Virus record (IMG/VR): IMGVR_UViG_3300027985_001430
Span: 1-25,440 of that record
Direction: 5' to 3' (one strand)
Origin: a virus
DNA length: 25,440 nucleotides
The translations under genes and the position numbers were made by a program. Each line of letters begins with the position of its first letter. Position 1 is the first letter of the stretch. Positions 1 to 5,605 of this stretch are shown here, in pieces. Under the pieces are notes generated by a model that searched no databases, was not told the DNA's origin, and was given only the letters and a program-made list of their open reading frames with translations.

Positions 1-1054
1 TTGTAATCTGATCTTGAGAATCCCCCTCGAAATAACCTTTTTCTTCAACAGCCAAATCCACCTTTTCATTTTTATCTTTTTGCCACTGGGGCTCATCTGC
101 ATAAACTATTTTGTTTACATCCCATTTATAGTTCAAATCTTCTAAATTAGTATCTTTCAGCTTTGTGTCTTCATCCATAAATTGATTATAATCCAAGCTT
201 GTGCTCCAAATCTTTGAAGAATTTTTTGGAATAGGCTGGTCGTAGGCAACTTTGACGCTTTTGATTTCATTGTCAAAGATATCATATAGAGTTAAAAGAC
301 CCTCTACTCCTCTGATATCTCTGTCAGTTTTATTTGTAAATTCCAAGTCCATAGTAAACCAATCTGAAAAATCGCCCTCTACAAAATCCTTTTTATTTAT
401 TTTTATATCAACTTCATTTTCTTTAACTTTTTCTTGCTCTGCTGGCTCGTTATCATGTTGCGAACTTGCCAACTCAACGTTTGCGGTCTGATTTGAATTA
501 CCACCCGCTTTATTTTCTGCTATCTTTTCTTCCTTAATATTCCCAAGAATAATCGCCAAAAGAAAAACGCCTAAAACGGTTATAATCAATCCATGCTTAT
601 TTGAAAAATTTTCATCCTGAAAAACTTCTGATTTTTCCGCTTTCTTTTCGTATCTATTAGTTATTAAATGCATTATAATACCGCCGACAATACCGATTAC
701 AAAGGAAATAAAAATAATGAATGTCCCGCCGATTGCCGTTCCAACCGCAACACCGGCCTGTGCGAAACTGTCAGACGTGGAATTGATAGCCTGTGAGCCT
801 ATAACAAAAGTCAGAATAATTGCAGAAACAGGTAGCAAAAATAATGCTATTTCAGACAAGCGAAAACATCTTTCCATGATATGATTTTTTTCATTAAATT
901 TCCAAGTACTCCAAATTAAAATAGTCCAAATCAAAATAAACCCAATACCTATTTTATTGTTAGCTGTCATCCAGGCGTAATTTTGCGTAAATAGCAAAGC
1001 AGGAAAAAGAGCCAACAGAATTTTTAAAACTAAATGTTTTTTAGAATTTTCCAT
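1..1054 (-). CDS. Multi-pass membrane protein with extracytoplasmic C-terminal domain (partial, runs off the left edge)
   Basis: An open minus-strand frame starts at ATG 1054 and reaches the window edge without a stop, so 351 residues are visible and the C-terminus is missing. Reading it gives five hydrophobic segments (about residues 8-25, 34-51, 66-90, 102-131 and 155-172). A Lys/Glu/Asn-rich linker follows, then a soluble region from about residue 213 with the pattern EFTNKTDRDIRGVEG and TLYDIFD, typical of secreted beta-sandwich modules. The gene begins 14 bp after the lipoprotein stop and is probably co-transcribed with it. There is no Shine-Dalgarno sequence; the leader ATTTATAAAACATATG is identical to the one before the gene starting at 4574. 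Function is not recognised. A cell-envelope role is inferred from topology and the lipoprotein neighbour. Confidence 0.8.
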   Translation of the reverse strand, partial: MENSKKHLVLKILLALFPALLFTQNYAWMTANNKIGIGFILIWTILIWSTWKFNEKNHIMERCFRLSEIALFLLPVSAIILTFVIGSQAINSTSDSFAQAGVAVGTAIGGTFIIFISFVIGIVGGIIMHLITNRYEKKAEKSEVFQDENFSNKHGLIITVLGVFLLAIILGNIKEEKIAENKAGGNSNQTANVELASSQHDNEPAEQEKVKENEVDIKINKKDFVEGDFSDWFTMDLEFTNKTDRDIRGVEGLLTLYDIFDNEIKSVKVAYDQPIPKNSSKIWSTSLDYNQFMDEDTKLKDTNLEDLNYKWDVNKIVYADEPQWQKDKNEKVDLAVEEKGYFEGDSQDQIT

Positions 1055-1068
1055 ATGTTTTATAAATA

Positions 1069-1650
1069 TTAATTATTTTCACTATCCGTTTGTTCTTCAT
1101 ATTTTCCGATTTCCGCACCGAACATAGAACCAACATCGGAATAATCTCTTGAGACATCAAATTTAATATTTTCGTTGCCGGCTTTTTCTGACTCGCAGGA
1201 AGCGATCGGTTGATTATCTTCCGCGTCGATAAATTCAATTGATATTTTGTTAGTCGTATAACCATCAAGATATGAATTCATTTTATTTTCTGACTCAGTA
1301 TCGTCTGACTCCTGCAAATCTTTTAATGACTCTGGGTTAAAAACAGCCGCATTAAACATTGCGCAAGTAAGATTAATCAAAAAAGGCGAAGATGTTACTT
1401 TCTGTCCAAAAAAATCAGTAAACTCATCTTCATCTTTGATTTTATATTTCATGGCAACACTGGCATTCTTTGTTGCCTTGTTTCTATGGATTGTTACTTC
1501 AGAATCACCGTCAACATAACTCACATCATCGGTTATTATTTTATTTTCCGTGATTTTTGTTCCAGTTTCGGTTTGCTCGACTTTGGAACAACCACCCAGG
1601 AATAATACCGCTAATAAAATACTTAGCGTGAAATAAATTTTTTTGTGCAT
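1069..1650 (-). CDS. Predicted lipoprotein
   Basis: A 193-residue protein beginning MHKKIYFTLS, with a Lys-rich n-region, a hydrophobic core and the lipobox LFLGGC, so Cys21 should be lipidated after signal peptidase II cleavage. The mature part is polar and acidic, with many Asp, Glu and Ser, and no domain I can name. The frame is open 22 codons further upstream (to 1716), but that extension would bury the signal peptide and translates the structured leader, so the start at 1650 is preferred. It is followed after 14 bp by the membrane protein gene. It could be host chromosome or a phage-borne envelope modifier; the sequence does not decide. Confidence 0.8.
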   Translation of the reverse strand: MHKKIYFTLSILLAVLFLGGCSKVEQTETGTKITENKIITDDVSYVDGDSEVTIHRNKATKNASVAMKYKIKDEDEFTDFFGQKVTSSPFLINLTCAMFNAAVFNPESLKDLQESDDTESENKMNSYLDGYTTNKISIEFIDAEDNQPIASCESEKAGNENIKFDVSRDYSDVGSMFGAEIGKYEEQTDSENN

Positions 1651-1672
1651 ATTTTTAAAAAAGTTATAAATA

Positions 1673-1777
1673 GCAAAAAGCTCCCCGCCAGATGGCGATC
1701 TTGCGACCACCCGCAACCCTTTCGAGCCACGACCGACTAAGGTATGCTGAACGAGGAGTTCTTTACACCTTAGTCGG
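1673..1777 (-). promoter_or_regulatory. Structured RNA element in the lipoprotein leader
   Basis: Read on the minus strand, this leader contains an 11-bp perfect stem (CCGACTAAGGT with ACCTTAGTCGG, 1733-1743/1767-1777). That stem encloses a smaller GAAC-GAGGA-GTTC type hairpin. Next comes a branched element: outer GCTC/GAGC (1724-1727 and 1680-1683) enclosing hairpins TTGCG/CGCAA (1701-1716) and CGCC/GGCG (1686-1697), then TTTTT. The layout looks like a regulatory leader with a terminator-like end, or a small RNA. It fits no riboswitch class I can name with confidence. The plus strand of the 11-bp stem is also followed by ATTTTT, so it could stop plus-strand transcripts. Confidence 0.45.
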
Positions 1778-1826
1778 ATTTTTGACCATATCTTAAATAT
1801 AAGACTTAGGTCTGAATTGTATTAAT

Positions 1827-1855
1827 AATATATAATAAAATTAGGGAAAAATCAA
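1827..1855 (-). promoter_or_regulatory. Candidate promoter for the lipoprotein/membrane protein pair
   Basis: On the minus strand TTGATT (1850-1855) is followed after exactly 17 bp by TATATT (1827-1832), four of six and five of six matches to the sigma70 boxes. It lies just after the Fic gene stop. A transcript from about 1820 would have a leader of some 170 nt carrying the structured element. The region is very A/T-rich, so chance matches are likely. Confidence 0.35.
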
Positions 1856-1856
1856 G

Positions 1857-2942
1857 TTACCTCCTATCACCTATCTTTAATAATTTTATATAACCAGTGC
1901 TACGCCCCTGACCAACACGCTCAATCTTTTTAAGCCGCATCAACTTGTCTAATGCCTGCCTGACTGTTGGTTGAGCAACTTTGGTTTTCTTGGCAATCTC
2001 CATAGGGGTGGCGGCTTCTTCGGCTTCCTGCAAATACTGCCAAACGGCCATTTGTTTGGGGGTTAAAAGTTTTTCTATATTTTCTTTGGAGAGCAATTCA
2101 ACTGCCATCTGGGACTGTTTCAAAAAAATAGTAAAGAAAAATTTAAGCCATTCAGTGATATCTTCTTTGTCGGTTCCTATTGTCTTTTGACTTCTGCGTA
2201 ATGAAATATAGTATTCCGGCTTATTGTCCTCAACTAGCTTTTCATGGGATATGTATGGCATATATTCATAGCCTTCGCGAAGAAGCAGTAAATTTGTCAA
2301 AACTCGTGATATTCTGCCATTACCATCTCTAAAAGGATGGATTTTCAAAAACTCAACAATAAAATTAGCCACGATTAAAAGTACGTGGTATTTCCCTTTA
2401 TTCAAGGCTTCATTAGTCCATTCAACCAATTCCTGCATTTCTTTCGGCGTAAGATAAGCAGGAGTAGTATCAAAAAGCACACCCACTGATTCACCAGTCT
2501 CATTAATCATGTGAACTTTATTTTCTTGTTTTTTATAATCGCCTCTATGCTTTTGATCCTTATCTACATACTTGAGCAACTCACTATGAAAATGCTTGAT
2601 AGTCCCCTCGTTAAAACTGAGTGTTTTCCATGAATTAAAGACATTTTCCAATAATTCATAATATCCTTGAACTTCCTGCTTATCCCTATCAGTAAATTTT
2701 TGAATGGAGATGCCCCTCATCATTTTCTCAATGTCTTCATCACTTAGCTTTGCTCCCTCAATGCGGGTGGAAGCACCCGTAGAAGTGATTAAAACAGATT
2801 TTTTAAGACGGCCTAAAACCTGGGGGCTTAATTTCGCCCCGGCAATCCATTGTCCTTGCAGTTGATCAATTTGTGTTATGATAGACCAAATATTATCAGG
2901 AATATTCTGTAATCTTTGGTCGAAATTTCTATTTTTTACCAT
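1857..2942 (-). CDS. Fic family protein (probable AMP-transferase, self-inhibited type) with C-terminal winged helix
   Basis: A 361-residue protein with the Fic motif HPFRDGNGR at residues 202-210. In this family the motif His and the anion-binding loop transfer AMP (or a related phosphate group) from a nucleotide to a hydroxyl of a target protein. The N-terminal segment has S58-TRI-E62-G63, matching the [S/T]xxxE[G/N] inhibitory-helix motif; Glu62 would block ATP gamma-phosphate binding until relieved (class II Fic architecture). The C-terminus (about 288-355) is a winged helix-turn-helix with a PMEIAKKTKVAQPTVRQALD recognition region. All key residues are intact. The gene has its own promoter and a palindrome at the start site, suggesting self-repression. 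It could be a toxin-like host modifier carried by the phage or a host gene. Target unknown. Confidence 0.93.
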   Translation of the reverse strand: MVKNRNFDQRLQNIPDNIWSIITQIDQLQGQWIAGAKLSPQVLGRLKKSVLITSTGASTRIEGAKLSDEDIEKMMRGISIQKFTDRDKQEVQGYYELLENVFNSWKTLSFNEGTIKHFHSELLKYVDKDQKHRGDYKKQENKVHMINETGESVGVLFDTTPAYLTPKEMQELVEWTNEALNKGKYHVLLIVANFIVEFLKIHPFRDGNGRISRVLTNLLLLREGYEYMPYISHEKLVEDNKPEYYISLRRSQKTIGTDKEDITEWLKFFFTIFLKQSQMAVELLSKENIEKLLTPKQMAVWQYLQEAEEAATPMEIAKKTKVAQPTVRQALDKLMRLKKIERVGQGRSTGYIKLLKIGDRR

Positions 2943-2948
2943 ATATTT

Positions 2949-2973
2949 ATCTGATACATTAACTATATCAGAT
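2949..2973 (-). promoter_or_regulatory. Inverted repeat, candidate operator of the Fic gene
   Basis: ATCTGATA and TATCAGAT form perfect 8-bp arms around a 9-bp spacer. The element covers the predicted transcription start and touches the -10 box (2972-2977) of the Fic promoter. A dimeric winged-helix protein bound here would block transcription; the C-terminal domain of the Fic protein itself is the obvious candidate. Confidence 0.6.
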
Positions 2974-3000
2974 TATATCAAATTAGTAAAATAAAATCAA
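2972..3000 (-). promoter_or_regulatory. Sigma70-type promoter of the Fic gene
   Basis: On the minus strand TTGATT (2995-3000), a 17-bp spacer and a perfect TATAAT (2972-2977) precede the Fic start by 30 bp. The leader would be only about 23 nt and has no Shine-Dalgarno sequence. It sits directly downstream of the terminator at 3009-3034, so the Fic gene is insulated from the phage late transcript. Confidence 0.75.
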
Positions 3001-3008
3001 CATTTACA

Positions 3009-3034
3009 AAAACCTCACTTTGAAGCGAGGTTTT
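3009..3034 (-). terminator. Terminator at the end of the phage late operon
   Basis: A 26-nt hairpin with AAAACCTC and GAGGTTTT arms, extended inward through a G-U pair. The minus-strand copy runs into TTTTTG, typical of a Rho-independent terminator. Because the arms begin with A and end with T runs, it may work in both directions. It lies 28 bp after the stop of the last late gene. Confidence 0.8.
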
Positions 3035-3062
3035 CAGGTTTATTATGATAATTTTTGTGATT

Positions 3063-3389
3063 TTATTCAACCAGTAATTTTTTACTCAGATAGTCCTTTA
3101 CTTTTTCGCTTTTCCCTCCCAGGTTCCATCGCTTAATCTGATTTAGGGGATGCCTGCTCTTATAGTCATAAATCGTAAAAACAAGCTTCTTGTTGTTATT
3201 AATCACAAAAGCCCATTCAAGTCTAACCTTTTTGTCACGGCTCTCCCACTCGCCTTCTGCTCTGCAGTCGTGTGGTTCACCAAAAACCGATTTAAGCTGA
3301 TCCAAGGTAGCAAATACTGATCCAATCCTACCAGCGCCGATAACCTCCTTAAATTTAGCTGGCCTGATTTTTATGTTTGATTTAGTCAT
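3063..3389 (-). CDS. Small phage protein of unknown function (FTIYDYK...WNLGG motif)
   Basis: A 108-residue protein starting MTKSNIKIRP at 3389, so that it overlaps the upstream gene by only 8 bp; a longer frame to 3470 would overlap far more. The N-terminal half has a TLDQLKSVFGEP segment, then EWESRDKKVRLEWAF, FTIYDYK and WNLGGKS. I have the impression of similar small phage proteins with this pattern (a helix, then beta-strands with a conserved Trp-Gly-Gly end), but know no function. It is the last gene before the operon terminator, a position often used for non-essential, host-directed genes. Confidence 0.8.
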   Translation of the reverse strand: MTKSNIKIRPAKFKEVIGAGRIGSVFATLDQLKSVFGEPHDCRAEGEWESRDKKVRLEWAFVINNNKKLVFTIYDYKSRHPLNQIKRWNLGGKSEKVKDYLSKKLLVE

Positions 3390-3789
3390 GTTCAAAATAT
3401 AATTTAACAGTCTGCAAATGCGCCCTGTATAGTTTATCGATATCCAGCCACAGCGTTTCCCGGCCATCATTCGGAATCAAGCCGACTGCATCATCGTCAA
3501 CTATCAATGCGCCATCTCCCAAAATAATATTTTCTCCCACCTTTGGAGTAACCGGAAATACACCGTGAAACAAATCACCAATATGATCTGATTTGCGGGT
3601 TCTAATTACTTCGGCAATTAATCTGCCCTTTTTATCATTCTGGGATTTATCAAACAACAGCGTTTCTTCGTTATTAACTGAAGTAAATAATTTTACAAAA
3701 CCATACCTGTCACTTACACGCTCCCCTCGGTCCCAATTCAAAATACCGATGCCTAATAATATTTTATTTTTGGTTTTAGTCTTATTCAT
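3382..3789 (-). CDS. Hypothetical phage protein, 135 residues
   Basis: A soluble protein starting at ATG 3789, overlapping the upstream stop as ATGA and followed by an 8-bp overlap with the next gene. It is mixed alpha/beta with a basic N-terminus, an FHGVFPVTPKVGENIILGDG central stretch and a WLDIDKLYRAHLQTV helix near the end. No catalytic motif or membrane segment is visible and I do not recognise the family. GGAAAA sits 5 nt before the ATG, one of the few places with some Shine-Dalgarno resemblance. Confidence 0.75.
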   Translation of the reverse strand: MNKTKTKNKILLGIGILNWDRGERVSDRYGFVKLFTSVNNEETLLFDKSQNDKKGRLIAEVIRTRKSDHIGDLFHGVFPVTPKVGENIILGDGALIVDDDAVGLIPNDGRETLWLDIDKLYRAHLQTVKLYFEHD

Positions 3790-3977
3790 AATTTTTCCAG
3801 GTCATTATTCAAATCATCAATAACGATTTTAATAATCTCTTTCCTTGTCCGCTTTTTATTTCGATAATACGAACCATGAAAAAGCTCGACATATACATCA
3901 ATGTTCTCGCCGATTATTTCCAGCAAACTTGTTCCATTCCTGATCTCATCTTTCAAACTTCTTTTTGAGCGCTTCAT
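3786..3977 (-). CDS. Small basic hypothetical protein
   Basis: A 63-residue, highly charged, probably helical protein (MKRSKRSLKDE start, IIKIVIDDLNNDLEKL end). Its start lies inside the end of the upstream small gene (32-bp overlap), and its stop overlaps the next start as ATGA. No domain is recognised. The tight overlaps on both sides support it as a real member of the small-gene cluster. Confidence 0.65.
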   Translation of the reverse strand: MKRSKRSLKDEIRNGTSLLEIIGENIDVYVELFHGSYYRNKKRTRKEIIKIVIDDLNNDLEKL

Positions 3978-4116
3978 AATTTTTCATGATTAGTAAAATA
4001 GTGTTCCGGCACAAGCCGGACAGATCCGAAACCACGCGAATATCAAACATATTGGTCGCACCAGACCGTCTGACCGATTCATACGCTTTAAATTGTTCTT
4101 GTGTGATATTCTTCAT
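3946..4116 (-). CDS. 56-residue small protein (TNMFD...NTILLIMKNY pattern)
   Basis: Reading the minus strand from ATG 4116 gives a 56-residue protein starting MKNITQEQFKAYESV, continuing RRSGATNMFDIRVV and ending in EALKKKFER before TGA. It appears fully helical. Small phage proteins with a pattern like 'F..Y..V...G.TNM.D...V...S.L....V..IM..Y' are in my memory widespread in environmental phages, but their role is unknown to me. It fills what would otherwise be a gap of about 140 bp, sits 2 bp after the preceding stop and overlaps the next gene by 32 bp. Confidence 0.75.
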   Translation of the reverse strand: MKNITQEQFKAYESVRRSGATNMFDIRVVSDLSGLCRNTILLIMKNYEALKKKFER

Positions 4117-4118
4117 AA

Positions 4119-4574
4119 TTAATTGGGTTTATACCAAAATCCATACACGCATCTCGTGCCATCGCGGGAACAATCACTTATATCGTGAATAACCCCATCG
4201 ATTACGGCGACTAGATGCTTTGATACCCTAACAATTAAATTACCTCCCGGCAATTCTTCTTTATTAAGATGGACTTTGCAACCAGAGCCGAAAGTCATGC
4301 AAGACACCCACACCCAGCTCCAGTCTTTGATATATTGAGAATACACCTCTTTAAATACGCCGTATCTCGGGTTGGGTCCTTTACTTAATATTTTTTGCGC
4401 AACTTTATTCTTATGTTGCCATGCGTACATTTCCGCTTCACCCCAAAGACCATCATAAACTTTCTGATACGGTCTTTGCATAGAAATTGCTATTGCTCTA
4501 ACGGCGCAGTCACCAGCTTTCCCTCTATAGCCCGCTTTTTCCCTGCCGCCATCATCGTAGATAAAATTAGACAT
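4119..4574 (-). CDS. Papain-like (C39-like) fold phage protein, function unknown
   Basis: A 151-residue protein with GDCAVRAIAI near the N-terminus (Cys23 at a helix start) and VSKHLVAVIDGVIHD in the C-terminal half (His120, Asp126, His130/Asp131), ending RDGTRCVYGFWYK. The Cys-helix followed by a His-beta-strand order is that of papain-like and C39-like cysteine peptidases, where Cys and His form the active pair. I have seen this sequence type often in environmental phages with no assigned role. It follows the endolysin and starts a cluster of small genes. It could be a peptidase, deamidase or inactive fold member; substrate not inferable. The leader ATTTATAAAACATATG matches that of the gene starting at 1054. 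Confidence 0.8.
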   Translation of the reverse strand: MSNFIYDDGGREKAGYRGKAGDCAVRAIAISMQRPYQKVYDGLWGEAEMYAWQHKNKVAQKILSKGPNPRYGVFKEVYSQYIKDWSWVWVSCMTFGSGCKVHLNKEELPGGNLIVRVSKHLVAVIDGVIHDISDCSRDGTRCVYGFWYKPN

Positions 4575-4594
4575 ATGTTTTATAAATCCTCAAT

Positions 4595-4613
4595 CCGACA
4601 TTTTTGATGTCGG
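4595..4613 (-). promoter_or_regulatory. Short hairpin in the leader between endolysin and the Cys/His protein
   Basis: CCGACAT and ATGTCGG form a perfect 7-bp stem with a 5-nt A/T-rich loop, 21 bp before the start at 4574. On the coding strand it is preceded by a C-run and has no T-run after it, so it is unlikely to be a terminator. It may affect mRNA processing or translation. The 103-bp gap around it (4575-4677) is one of the few real intergenic spaces of the late operon. Confidence 0.4.
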
Positions 4614-4677
4614 GGGGAGGTTAACGTATTTCTAAAAACTTGGCAAGACTTGAATAATAACCAAGGTTACACGCTTT

Positions 4678-5190
4678 TTATAGCCCCTTGGCCACTTCCA
4701 GTACTTCTTCCAGTAATTTGATCAATTTATCTTTATTACTGCTTTCAACCTGGACAGTCTCCACCAAACTACGGATAAAATCAATATCCACGTTTTTGCC
4801 CGGACAGGTCTTTGGCGCATAATCCCGGTGAAATACAATGCCCTCTCTGGCAATACCGTACTGTTTAGTCAGCTTTTTGAGAAGATCGCGCAAAGCGAAA
4901 ATCTGAGCCGGTTCCGGCTTTTCCTCCTCAAAGTTGCCATCCAGACAAATATGGATGCACTGGCCATTGTTCATATCCGACTGATAACAGGCCGCTGTCT
5001 GCTCACCATCCTTGCGTGCCTGACGTACCCTGCCGTTTTTGGCAATCTCATAATTATAACCCAGATAAAAACCCAGACTGCTTTTAAAATTCCACTTCTC
5101 CCTGTGATAGTTATTATTCGCCTCGAACTGATCAGAATTTTTGTTAAACGATACAGCGCTGTGGTGTATCATGATAAATTTTGGAGTCAT
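4678..5190 (-). CDS. Endolysin: N-acetylmuramoyl-L-alanine amidase (Amidase_2/PGRP type)
   Basis: A 170-residue protein of the T7-lysozyme-like zinc amidase family, which cuts the bond between MurNAc and L-alanine in peptidoglycan. Visible motifs are IMIHHSA (His9 as zinc ligand), GYNYEI (Tyr47), and FHRDYAPKTCPGK, where His121 and Cys129 are the other zinc ligands and Lys127 aids catalysis. The catalytic domain ends near residue 145; the helical Lys/Glu/Leu-rich tail to 170 may be a wall-binding or oligomerisation helix. There is no signal peptide, so it needs a holin. The two genes just upstream are short membrane proteins, and the ATG comes 1 nt after the previous stop. Confidence 0.93.
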   Translation of the reverse strand: MTPKFIMIHHSAVSFNKNSDQFEANNNYHREKWNFKSSLGFYLGYNYEIAKNGRVRQARKDGEQTAACYQSDMNNGQCIHICLDGNFEEEKPEPAQIFALRDLLKKLTKQYGIAREGIVFHRDYAPKTCPGKNVDIDFIRSLVETVQVESSNKDKLIKLLEEVLEVAKGL

Positions 5191-5191
5191 A

Positions 5192-5419
5192 TTAATTTCT
5201 TATTATCATGTAAATTAAATTCAGAATATTCCCAACCCCCAAAAGTCCGATAAACCATTTAAGGTTGCGAATAGTAGTTGAAATCTCAATTCTGAACTGG
5301 GTATTTTTCTTAACATTGCCATTGGTTTCATCCAGACGCTTGATAATACCGCCATGCTCATTGGAGTTGTCATTTTTAAGATCCTTGATTTTATCAAGAA
5401 TCAGATCCAGTTTGTCCAT
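5192..5419 (-). CDS. XhlA-like lysis accessory membrane protein
   Basis: A 75-residue protein with a charged helical N-terminus (MDKLDLILDKIKDLKND, IIKRLDETN) and a single C-terminal membrane segment (about residues 54-73, FIGLLGVGNILNLIYMII). This is the layout of XhlA/haemolysin-type proteins in phage lysis cassettes, which assist the holin at the membrane. It is placed between a two-helix holin candidate and the amidase, 1 nt from each. Family assignment rests on topology and position only. Confidence 0.7.
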   Translation of the reverse strand: MDKLDLILDKIKDLKNDNSNEHGGIIKRLDETNGNVKKNTQFRIEISTTIRNLKWFIGLLGVGNILNLIYMIIRN

Positions 5420-5420
5420 G

Positions 5421-5585
5421 CTATTTGTCGTTTAAGTATTTTTTGTAAAAGCCCCGACCGATAAATACTGCCACGCCGATCAGGAGCAATACCGTCCCCT
5501 GCCAGATATTACTCTGAATAACAGCCACGCCGGTACTGACAAATATAGTGGCCACGGATAATAATAGTTCTTTTGTGTAATCCAT
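5421..5585 (-). CDS. Holin candidate (two membrane helices)
   Basis: From ATG 5585 the protein has 54 residues starting MDYTKELLL, with two hydrophobic segments (about 8-24 and 28-47) and a basic C-terminus (GRGFYKKYLNDK), the usual shape of a small class II holin that opens the membrane for the endolysin. The frame extends to a GTG at 5615 inside the fibre gene, but ATG 5585 avoids that overlap. It is followed by the XhlA-like protein and the amidase, giving a typical three-gene lysis cassette. Holins have little sequence conservation, so the call is by topology and place. Confidence 0.7.
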   Translation of the reverse strand: MDYTKELLLSVATIFVSTGVAVIQSNIWQGTVLLLIGVAVFIGRGFYKKYLNDK

Positions 5586-5605
5586 ACGATTTATATAATT
5601 AATTG

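Noticed and set aside
1651-1716. Upstream 22-codon extension of the lipoprotein
   Set aside because: It would place the signal peptide inside the protein and translates an RNA element with stable hairpins; the internal ATG at 1650 fits the lipobox.
1680-1727. T-box riboswitch
   Set aside because: GGGTGGT occurs, but the full conserved T-box sequence, specifier stem and antiterminator partner are absent, and the downstream gene is not an amino-acid-related gene.
1733-1777. HDV-like ribozyme in the lipoprotein leader
   Set aside because: The CTCCTCG loop recalls the L3 loop of HDV-like ribozymes, but the P2 strands and the required nested pseudoknot could not be found.
3786-4116. Alternative genetic code (TGA as Gly or Trp) as in some candidate-phylum lineages
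   Set aside because: Several genes end cleanly at TGA with ATGA overlaps to the next start, so TGA acts as a stop here.
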